8,132 nt of DNA from Candidatus Accumulibacter vicinus (GTDB taxonomy: Bacteria; Pseudomonadota; Gammaproteobacteria; Burkholderiales; Rhodocyclaceae). Both the position numbers and the translations under genes were made by a program. This document shows, one piece after another, positions 1 to 5,520 of this stretch; positions within the stretch are counted from its first letter, which is position 1, and each line of letters begins with the position of its first letter. Under the pieces are notes generated by a model. The model had not been told where the DNA came from. It searched no databases and was given only the letters and a program-made list of their open reading frames with translations. Where the stretch lies: positions 1-8,132 of the forward strand of contig DIME01000044.1 in assembly GCA_002425405.1 (NCBI GenBank). The letters are read 5' to 3'.

Positions 1-330
1 GAAAAGTGTCGAACTCGGGCGGACATGACCAAGCATCCGCTGCTCCGTAAATACCTCGTGGAAAATTTCGCTGCTGAGGTCGCAGAGTTGAAGGACGCTG
101 TTTTTGTTGGTTTGGGCCCGCAGGTCCAGAAGGTCCTGGACCGCCTGGTCCAAGAACGGGTTCTGAGCAAGGACCGGATCATTGGCGGGATGCTGCATCC
201 TTCGGGTAACTGTACCTACCGAATCAATTACCTGATCGGAGATCGATGTGAACCTGTTCCACACGCAACGAATCCAGTGCCATATGATCAGGGTCGACAA
301 ACATTTCAAGTCCGTTTTCTGACTGGGTAA
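1..330 (+). CDS. Uracil-DNA glycosylase superfamily protein, 3' end (5' end outside window)
   Basis: The reading frame is open from the first base, so the ATG at position 25 is probably internal and this is the C-terminal part of a longer protein. Counting from that ATG, residues 26-41 (VFVGLGPQVQKVLDRL) fit the strand and helix found late in the uracil-DNA glycosylase fold. Residues 57-62 (LHPSGN) match the HPSxx motif that contributes to the glycosylase active site. The following RINYLIGD and HATNP segments resemble the tail of uncharacterised UDG-superfamily proteins. The family removes damaged or uracil bases from DNA, but the catalytic first motif lies outside the window, so activity cannot be judged. 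The gene is convergent with the ParB/recombinase module. It could be the chromosomal flank of that module or another cargo gene. Confidence 0.75.
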   Translation, partial: EKCRTRADMTKHPLLRKYLVENFAAEVAELKDAVFVGLGPQVQKVLDRLVQERVLSKDRIIGGMLHPSGNCTYRINYLIGDRCEPVPHATNPVPYDQGRQTFQVRFLTG

Positions 331-417
331 CTCGGTCTGCCTCCAAAAGAGGGGATGCCGCTGTTCGCCCATCCGTTCCCACCATCAACGAATGAGCAGG
401 CCAGCGGCCAGCCTGTC

Positions 418-472
418 GGTCGTCGCCGCGATTACGGGCAGAGACAGGACATCCGTTTCGGCGGCGACGACC
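418..472. repeat. Perfect 12-bp inverted repeat with 31-bp spacer
   Basis: GGTCGTCGCCGC at 418-429 is the exact reverse complement of 461-472. The two arms flank a 31-bp spacer and lie in the non-coding gap between the convergent UDG-like gene and the second ParB-like gene. No T-run follows either arm, so an ordinary intrinsic terminator is unlikely. A protein-binding or recombination site at the distal end of the recombinase module is possible, but this is inference. Confidence 0.6.
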
Positions 473-528
473 CTAATGCATCCGGATTGTTAAAGATCCA
501 CGTATCGCCAACACGGGCAGCACTACGA

Positions 529-544
529 CCTTCCGCAGGGAAGG
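529..544. terminator. Short hairpin between convergent genes, possible weak terminator
   Basis: CCTTCC at 529-534 pairs with GGAAGG at 539-544 around a GCAG loop. It begins 7 bp beyond the stop codon of the RepB-like gene, the usual place for a terminator. Neither side has a convincing T-run (ATTTC on the plus side), so termination would be weak or would need a factor. Confidence 0.35.
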
Positions 545-551
545 ATTTCGC

Positions 552-1433
552 TCACTGATCCAGTGAAGTCGTCTCGACGATGACCTCGAACTGTTCCAAT
601 ACCTCGGGCCGCCGCTGTTTGATGTAGCGGACGACTGATTTGTTGTCGAGCAACTTGGCCAGGTAACCACGGGCCAGCACGAGGTTGAGCACATCTTCGG
701 CATAGGTTTGCTCGACCAACTTGTACTGCCCCTGCAGGTTTGCCATTTCTCGCTCCATGCGTGACATCTGCTCCTGGGTTACGCCGGTCAGCTTCTGCGG
801 CTTCTTGCCGTCGACCAGCATTTCGGTGGGCGTGGCAACGAGTAAGGCCTCGGCATAGGAGACGGTGATGTTGTTGGCCGAAACCATCAGCTCCACGCAT
901 TCGACTTGGCGCGTGGGCTTCATCTTCCGGATCACCCGCGAAATCTCAGCCGAGAATTGCCGATCCTTCAGAAGATCAGCAGCCTCTGGGCAAATGCCAT
1001 CCAGCAAGGTCATTTTCTTGATGATGTGGCTAACATCTACGCTCAGCGCTTTTGCCAGACGCTCCATCGACAGGCCACGCTCGATGGCGCGTCGGATCAT
1101 GAAATGCTCCTGGATGGTCGAGAGGCGGTTGATCCGGCTGTTGTAGGTGTAGGCCTCGTCATCCGTGGCAACCAGGCACGGAGCCTCGGTGAAACCCAAC
1201 TCTGTGAGCGCGATCAGGCGGATATGCCCGTCGAGCAGCAAGTGTTGTCCGGTCGTCTTGTTCGCCGCCGTAACGGATAGTGGCTCGATCAGCCCGACAT
1301 CATCGATTGAGGAGCGAATCTGCTTGAACTTGACCGAAGTAATCAGGCCGGTTGGTGTCTTGCGCGAAGGGAGAATTTGATCCAACGGCACCAACAAGGT
1401 GTCAGGGATGAAACCCAGCGGAACCTTGGTCAT
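552..1433 (-). CDS. ParB-like protein with RepB-type C-terminal domain
   Basis: This 293-aa protein has a ParB/Srx-fold N-terminal domain at about residues 10-110, including GLIEPLSV (47-54) and DGHIRLIAL (68-76), which stands where ParB proteins carry the GERRxxA nucleotide-binding box. A helix-turn-helix follows at about 122-144 (SMERLAKALSVDVSHI). The region at about 150-280 resembles the RepB plasmid-partition domain. The second ParB box is degenerate (SRINRLSTIQE, 99-109), so CTP binding in the usual way is doubtful. The start is fixed by an ATGA overlap with the stop of the upstream ParB-like gene, implying translational coupling. No ParA ATPase gene lies in the window, which argues against a plain partition role. 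The protein is probably a site-specific DNA-binding partner of the recombinase encoded by the same operon. Confidence 0.85.
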   Translation of the reverse strand: MTKVPLGFIPDTLLVPLDQILPSRKTPTGLITSVKFKQIRSSIDDVGLIEPLSVTAANKTTGQHLLLDGHIRLIALTELGFTEAPCLVATDDEAYTYNSRINRLSTIQEHFMIRRAIERGLSMERLAKALSVDVSHIIKKMTLLDGICPEAADLLKDRQFSAEISRVIRKMKPTRQVECVELMVSANNITVSYAEALLVATPTEMLVDGKKPQKLTGVTQEQMSRMEREMANLQGQYKLVEQTYAEDVLNLVLARGYLAKLLDNKSVVRYIKQRRPEVLEQFEVIVETTSLDQ

Positions 1434-2332
1434 GCCGTACTCCCCCCAGACCAGACTCGGTCACCGAGATACTCTGGCAGGGTGTCCAGCCCCTCGGCGC
1501 GCAGCAGATTGATGAAATTCTCGTCGGCAAAGAACTGGCGCAGAGCGCTGACGACAAATAACAGACGCTGCTGGGTTAGTTCAGCTTTCTTGACCGTCAT
1601 CTTTTGCCGCTCGACCTCGCGCTGATAGGTGCGGACGAGACTGGAGGTGGAGACGTCAGCTACTTTGCGCGAGGTGGCCCTGGCGACAGAACGGCCCAGA
1701 GTCTGCCGACGCTCGATGATGCGGCGAACCTCCATCAACTGCCGGCCGCGTAGCTTGCCGCACTCATAGGCCTCCTGCAGCGCTGCTTGCATGGCCTTGT
1801 CGTCGTCGCCCGCCCCGACGATGGCGAGGGCGGCATTGAGCGGTACTCGACCCGTCTCGACGGCGATCAGCAGTCGCTCCTCGCCCTGCTGGAGCAGGGT
1901 CAGGATGCCGACGACGTACTGGGCGGTGAGGCCGGTTTTCGTGGCAATGTCCTTGGGACTGTAGCCCTTGTCGCGGAGTTGCTTGATGCCGGCCAGAATC
2001 TCCAGCGGCCGGCATTGGCGACGGGCGATGTTTTCGGACAGGCTCATGATGAAGGCGTCTTCGTCGTTGACCCTGACCACCAGCGCCGGAATTTCTGCCT
2101 CGCCCAGCGAGCGGAAGGCGCTGAGGCGTCCCTCACCGCACACCAGCAGATAGCGTTCTGCACCATCCTCCCCTGTGCGCGGGGTGACGGTAATTGGCTT
2201 CTTTAGGCCGATGGTCTTGATGTTGCCGACAATCTCTTCGAACACCCGTTTGTTGCGGTCACGCCGATTCAGGACGTCGATCCGGTCAATGGGAATCATT
2301 CGGACTTCGCTGGTGCGGTGCTTGGGTGTCAT
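1430..2332 (-). CDS. ParB/Spo0J-family DNA-binding protein
   Basis: This 300-aa protein has the standard ParB order. An N-terminal ParB domain (about residues 10-105) contains GLKKPITVT (42-50), CGEGRLSAF (65-73) and SENIARRQCRPLE (99-111). A helix-turn-helix follows at about 125-147 (SPKDIATKTGLTAQYV). The C-terminal part from about residue 195 is basic and helical and probably dimerises. The two boxes are closer to canonical CTP-binding ParB than those of the next gene, so this partner is the better candidate for a CTP-dependent DNA clamp; that is an inference. Its ATG overlaps the recombinase stop by ATGA and its own stop overlaps the next start in the same way, so the three products are likely made in fixed proportion. 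It may mark or bridge recombination sites rather than segregate a replicon. Confidence 0.88.
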   Translation of the reverse strand: MTPKHRTSEVRMIPIDRIDVLNRRDRNKRVFEEIVGNIKTIGLKKPITVTPRTGEDGAERYLLVCGEGRLSAFRSLGEAEIPALVVRVNDEDAFIMSLSENIARRQCRPLEILAGIKQLRDKGYSPKDIATKTGLTAQYVVGILTLLQQGEERLLIAVETGRVPLNAALAIVGAGDDDKAMQAALQEAYECGKLRGRQLMEVRRIIERRQTLGRSVARATSRKVADVSTSSLVRTYQREVERQKMTVKKAELTQQRLLFVVSALRQFFADENFINLLRAEGLDTLPEYLGDRVWSGGSTA

Positions 2333-3897
2333 GCAGCCCTCCTGAGTTTTGAGCGTGCGGCCATGCCGTAGAGGTATTCGAGGGTCTCGAACCGATAGCA
2401 GTCGAACTCGAGCGTGTTCTGGTCGGCCAGGCTGATACGGGGTTGTCCGAAATCCAGCCGTGGCAGCAGGTAGTAATCCTGAGCAGTCTGATTGGCATGG
2501 TCGAGGCGCACGGCGACGGTGATGTCAGGGCACAGGCTGGTATCGAATCGCACCTTCCATCGGTGGCTGCCGCTGTCATTGGTCTGGCAGCGAGCGAGCA
2601 CCAGCGACACGCTGAACTCGTCATTGACGCGGAGGATGTCGGTGGCCGGATCACGCACGACCGTGCCACCGATGGCGGCAATCTGCGCCTCGGTCTGAGC
2701 GACGATCTCGGGGTGCAGTTGGCGCAGGAATCGATTCACCTCCAGATAGCGATAGTCGCGATCGGGGGTGAAGCCGACCATCTGGTAGGCGCGAATCAGG
2801 CTGCCGAAGCGATGAACGTAGACCGAGGCGGACGGGATGCCCTCGCTCTCGTCGATGATCAAGCCGGAGAGGATGCCCCGATTCTCGTAGAGGTTGCGCA
2901 GGCGCTCGATCAATTCCTCGTCGGTATAGCGCCGGGCGCGTGCCCGCAGGATTCCTTGGGCTGTGTAGAACAGATCAGGTTGGACGATGGCATCAAAGGC
3001 TCCTTCCTTCTTGATCCACATGTCTGGGGTGTTCACCACCCGGGTTTTCTTGAGCTTGAACGAGATGCGGTTGTAGACGTTGTTGCCGATGTACTTCTCA
3101 TTCGTCAGCACCTCGTTGACTGTGGCGCGCGTCCACTCGCGGTCCAGGTCAGTGCGTACCTTCATGCCATTTAGCCGACCGGCGATCTGGGATTCCGACA
3201 ACCCTTCCTCGATGAACCACTGGTAGATCAGGTTGACGATGCGGGTTTCGTCGTCGGGGCCGGGCATCAGGATCACGCGGTCTGTCTGAAGACTCTTGTG
3301 CTCGCCGCGCGCAAGCTCGCTTTTTACGGACCCGTTCTGATCGACCAGGATGCGGCGCAGTCCGTAGCCGGCTGGGCCGCCCTGGCGGTAGCCGAGTTCA
3401 ATCAGGCGGCACTGGCCAGCAAATACTTTGGTGGATAGTTCCCGGCTGTATTCGCCGGCCATTGCGCGCTTGACGCCTTTGACGATAGTGGAGACTGGCG
3501 ATCCATCGTTCTCGAACTGTTCGGCGCAGTAGGCAACCTGGATGCCAGCGCGGCGGCAAATGTACTCGTAGTAGGCGCTTTCGTCCGCGTCCTGAAAGCG
3601 CCCCCAGCGGCTGACGTCGTAGACCAGGATGATCTGGAAGTCCGCCGCCCCGGTTTCGACATCCTTGATCAGCTGTTGAAGTGCCTGTCGACCATCGATA
3701 CGCAGACCACTCTTGCCTGCATCCGCATAGGTCTTGATGATTTCGATGCCGCGCCGGGCCGCATATTCACGAATCTTGTCGGCCTGATTCTCCGTCGAGT
3801 ACTGCTGGTGCTCGGTCGACATCCGCACGTACTCAGCGGCCCGGAATAGGGATGCTTGGGTTTGCCCCTCTCCACCTGTGTTTTCTTGTTCTTGCAT
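2329..3897 (-). CDS. Large serine recombinase with atypical C-terminus
   Basis: This 522-aa protein carries the resolvase catalytic domain at about residues 18-160. The YVRMS motif places the nucleophile at Ser27, and the DVSRWGR segment (94-100) and SREL (151-154) supply conserved basic residues. A 'recombinase' DNA-binding domain follows at about 173-285, beginning GGPAGYGLRR and containing the helix ending LTNEKYIGN. Large serine recombinases usually carry a Cys4 zinc ribbon next, but no Cys pairs are present here. Instead, residues 325-381 (EELIERLRNLYENRG..., SASVYVHRFGSLIRAYQMVGF) resemble the homing-endonuclease-associated (HNH) repeat. The last 110 residues are unrecognised. The start is supported by AGGGG about 10 bases upstream. 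It should catalyse integration, excision or inversion through a Ser-DNA linkage. It is the first of three overlapping genes. Confidence 0.92.
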   Translation of the reverse strand: MQEQENTGGEGQTQASLFRAAEYVRMSTEHQQYSTENQADKIREYAARRGIEIIKTYADAGKSGLRIDGRQALQQLIKDVETGAADFQIILVYDVSRWGRFQDADESAYYEYICRRAGIQVAYCAEQFENDGSPVSTIVKGVKRAMAGEYSRELSTKVFAGQCRLIELGYRQGGPAGYGLRRILVDQNGSVKSELARGEHKSLQTDRVILMPGPDDETRIVNLIYQWFIEEGLSESQIAGRLNGMKVRTDLDREWTRATVNEVLTNEKYIGNNVYNRISFKLKKTRVVNTPDMWIKKEGAFDAIVQPDLFYTAQGILRARARRYTDEELIERLRNLYENRGILSGLIIDESEGIPSASVYVHRFGSLIRAYQMVGFTPDRDYRYLEVNRFLRQLHPEIVAQTEAQIAAIGGTVVRDPATDILRVNDEFSVSLVLARCQTNDSGSHRWKVRFDTSLCPDITVAVRLDHANQTAQDYYLLPRLDFGQPRISLADQNTLEFDCYRFETLEYLYGMAARSKLRRAA

Positions 3898-4078
3898 CGC
3901 CGCGTCGCCCCTTTACATGCGAAAAGATGCCTCTCGAACATCGGGCGTCACTTCGCGACGAGTGGTTGGTCAAGGCATACACGGGTCGAGTCGGATTCGG
4001 ATGCTCGATAGTTCGAGAACGCACACGCGAGAAGTTAACAGGCGGCAGCGGTGTCGCCGATCACGTCCTCATTTGCAA
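3898..4078. other. Leader region of the recombinase operon
   Basis: This gap separates the zinc-ribbon gene from the recombinase gene on the same strand. It contains an 8-bp inverted repeat, TCTCGAAC at 3932-3939 and GTTCGAGA at 4011-4018, and a small hairpin CTCGA-TAGT-TCGAG at 4004-4017 that shares the second arm. One copy of the 21-bp direct repeat starts at 4062. No clear sigma-70 promoter or terminator was recognised. The arms could be operator or recombinase half-sites; nothing in the sequence decides this. Confidence 0.4.
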
Positions 4079-4231
4079 TCACACGTCTTCAGCGGCCGGG
4101 ATCGCAGCCAGGACGGCGATTTCCACGATCCATGCGTCTCCGTTTGCGCTTCCATCCTCAATCCGCACCATCCGGTAGCGGCCGGCAGGTAGTTGATTGA
4201 AGGGCAGTGACACGTCCTCATTTGCAATCAC
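4062..4231. repeat. 21-bp perfect direct repeat (4062-4082 and 4211-4231) with partial third copy
   Basis: The two 21-bp copies are identical and in the same orientation, with starts 149 bp apart. Each begins CACGTCCTC and ends GCAATCAC. The first spans the stop codon of the zinc-ribbon gene; the second lies inside that gene at residues 96-102 (VIANEDV). The spacing is not a multiple of three, so the copies are read in different frames and were not kept for a protein repeat. A shorter version, CACGTCTTC, occurs at 4082-4090, 20 bp (about two helical turns) from the first copy. They may be binding sites for the ParB-like proteins or the recombinase, or a simple local duplication. Confidence 0.75.
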
Positions 4232-4516
4232 CGACGCCCTGAGGTTTTGATTCCGCTGCTGCTGTAGATTTCGATTGCGCTCGGCGTAGGCCGGATTCTC
4301 GTCGCGGTACCGCTTCCAATATTCTGGATTCTCGGTGGCCCATGCCTTGCTGGCACGGGCATCGTTGTCACGGTAGTCGGCATCGTCACGCCGCTTTTGC
4401 TGTTGCCAGCGCCGACGGCGCTCGCGTTGGCATTCCGAATTGGTGCAGTATTTCTGATTCGGGTTTTGAGACCGAGGGGTGAAAGGATGGCCACAGGCTT
4501 GGCATTGCTTCGACAT
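4079..4516 (-). CDS. Small zinc-ribbon protein with basic aromatic repeats, first gene of the recombinase module
   Basis: The product is 145 aa. Four cysteines (C5-x2-C8, C24-x4-C29) form a likely zinc ribbon followed by RERRRRWQQQKRR, a strongly basic stretch. Residues 44-91 carry repeated Asp/Asn-x-Tyr units (DADYR, NPEYWKRYR, NPAYAERNR), giving a charged, probably helical, nucleic-acid-binding region. The C-terminal 40 residues (about 105-145) look like a small beta-rich domain. The start was chosen at 4516 because GGAG lies seven bases upstream; the frame stays open to 4660 but the extra residues look non-coding. Similar Cys-rich, RER-rich small proteins occur beside recombinase genes as far as I recall, but I know no function. 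It is encoded on the same strand, 181 bp ahead of the recombinase gene. Confidence 0.75.
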   Translation of the reverse strand: MSKQCQACGHPFTPRSQNPNQKYCTNSECQRERRRRWQQQKRRDDADYRDNDARASKAWATENPEYWKRYRDENPAYAERNRNLQQQRNQNLRASVIANEDVSLPFNQLPAGRYRMVRIEDGSANGDAWIVEIAVLAAIPAAEDV

Positions 4517-4722
4517 GATCACACTCCATAACGAAAATCGATATGGAACGTGCGTGACCGCGCCGCCGGATTGGGCATGTCCTGTCTGGAATGCCGTCGA
4601 ACATCGATGATCGGAGAACCCTGTGCCCTGATCGATGACGGGGTGGGCTTGCGTGGGCACGCCAGTTCCGATACATCGTCAGTTATTGACATTTACCGAT
4701 GTTATGCAACACTATGCCCGAC
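4517..4722. promoter_or_regulatory. Divergent intergenic region with abiE promoter and operator-like arms
   Basis: This region separates the minus-strand recombinase module from plus-strand abiEi and must hold both promoters. A perfect -35 box TTGACA lies at 4686-4691. The matching -10 is poor (CACTAT, 4710-4715, 18-bp spacer). The -35 is bracketed by ACATCG at 4673-4678 and CGATGT at 4697-4702, a symmetric pair suited to autorepression by the AbiEi winged-helix protein, which is known in that family to bind inverted repeats in its promoter. ATCGATGA is also repeated at 4603-4610 and 4631-4638. The promoter for the zinc-ribbon gene was not identified. Confidence 0.5.
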
Positions 4723-5322
4723 ATGGACACTACTGCCGAGAGGCTGATCAATCTCGCGCGATCCCAAGGGCTGATCCGCCCCTGTGATCTGGCCCCGCTA
4801 GGAATCCCCCGGGTTTCCCTGACCCGTGCCGTCCGACGCGGGCAGCTGGAACGGGTCGGGCGAGGGCTGTACGGCCTGCCCGGGCGTGAGGTCTCGGCTC
4901 ACGGATCACTGGCCGAGGTGGCGCGCAGGGTGCCCAAAGGCGTCGTCTGCCTGCTCTCAGCACTGCGATTCCATGTCCTGACCACCCAGGCTCCCTTCGA
5001 GGTATGGCTGGCCATCGAGAACAAGTCACTTGCGCCGAAACTCGATTTCCCACCACTACGCATTGTGCGTTTCTCCGGCGAGGCACTGACTGAGGGCGTG
5101 GAGGAACACGTCGTGGATGGCGTGACCATTCGTATCACCGGCGTGGCCAAGACAGTTGCCGACTGCTTCAAATACCGGAACAAGATCGGCCTTGACGTCG
5201 CCCTGGAGGCGCTACGCGAGGCTTGGCACGGGAAGCGTATGACCAGCGACGATCTCTGGCGCTACGCCAAGATCTGCCGCGTGGCCAACGTGATGCGCCC
5301 CTACCTGGATAGCCTGACATGA
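4723..5322 (+). CDS. abiEi: AbiEi-family type IV antitoxin
   Basis: This is a 199-aa protein from the chosen start. Residues 1-55 form a winged-helix domain (TAERLINLARSQGLIRPCDL, then RGQLERVGRGLY). The rest matches the AbiEi C-terminal domain (VCLLSALRFHVLTTQAPFEVWLAI, VRFSGE, ITGVAKTVADCFKYRNKIGLDVALEALREA). AbiEi proteins repress their own operon and counteract the AbiEii nucleotidyltransferase toxin, which acts without direct protein contact (type IV). In-frame ATGs at 4699 and 4714 are possible, but the family conservation starts at MDTTAERL and the TTGACA at 4686 would start transcription close to 4720. No ribosome-binding site is visible, so the message may be leaderless. The stop overlaps the abiEii start (ATGA). 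The toxin is truncated, so this antitoxin seems to be an orphan. Confidence 0.88.
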   Translation: MDTTAERLINLARSQGLIRPCDLAPLGIPRVSLTRAVRRGQLERVGRGLYGLPGREVSAHGSLAEVARRVPKGVVCLLSALRFHVLTTQAPFEVWLAIENKSLAPKLDFPPLRIVRFSGEALTEGVEEHVVDGVTIRITGVAKTVADCFKYRNKIGLDVALEALREAWHGKRMTSDDLWRYAKICRVANVMRPYLDSLT

Positions 5323-5462
5323 GTGCTCGTAACATCAGTGCGTCCGTCCGCGATCGGCTGCTCAATGCATTCAGGCGCTGTTCGAGCACAAAACTAAGTC
5401 CCGGGAGGTGGGCGGAGTGGCGAGCGGTGTGCCGGTGCTATCAATCTGAGGAGCGGGTGTAA
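5319..5462 (+). pseudogene. abiEii: Truncated abiEii toxin gene (N-terminal fragment)
   Basis: An ATGA overlap with abiEi opens a 47-codon frame whose first 16 residues (MSARNISASVRDRLLN) fit the typical start of AbiEii/AbiGii nucleotidyltransferase toxins. After about position 5366 the family pattern is lost and the frame runs through unrelated residues (AFRRCSSTKLSPGR...) to a stop. The GS-type nucleotidyltransferase motif and all catalytic residues are absent, so no active toxin can be made. The break is a deletion or insertion joint: the DNA that follows belongs to the fic promoter region. Confidence 0.75.
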
Positions 5463-5509
5463 ATGGGTGTTGAAATGGATGTGACTCGTAATTGGGTGTA
5501 AATGGGTGT
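5455..5509. promoter_or_regulatory. Iterated GGGTGT boxes upstream of fic
   Basis: The 16-bp sequence GGGTGTAAATGGGTGT occurs at 5455-5470 and again at 5494-5509, start to start 39 bp. Inside each copy the GGGTGT boxes are 10 bp apart, so all four lie near one face of the helix. A degenerate unit AAATGGATGT sits between them at 5473-5482. The last box ends 11 bp before the fic start and overlaps the only -10-like hexamer (TAGTAT, 5509-5514). This is the expected layout for an operator; the winged-helix tail of Fic itself is a plausible ligand. Confidence 0.6.
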
Positions 5510-5520
5510 AGTATTGGCTC

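Noticed and set aside
394..415. Tandem GGCCAGC repeat and small CAGGC/GCCTG stem in the gap after the UDG-like gene
   Set aside because: Only 7-bp units and 5-bp arms in high-GC DNA, which can easily arise by chance.
1787..2206. 139-codon plus-strand frame opposite the first ParB-like gene
   Set aside because: Antisense shadow of a gene with clear ParB motifs; no ribosome-binding site or recognisable domain.
2443..3174. Long plus-strand open frame (243 codons) opposite the recombinase gene
   Set aside because: It lies wholly antisense to the recombinase, whose catalytic motifs are clear. The frame is open because of high GC content and its product resembles no family I know.
4062..4231. CRISPR array
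   Set aside because: Only two full repeat copies, one inside a coding gene, with a 128-bp gap and no further copies.
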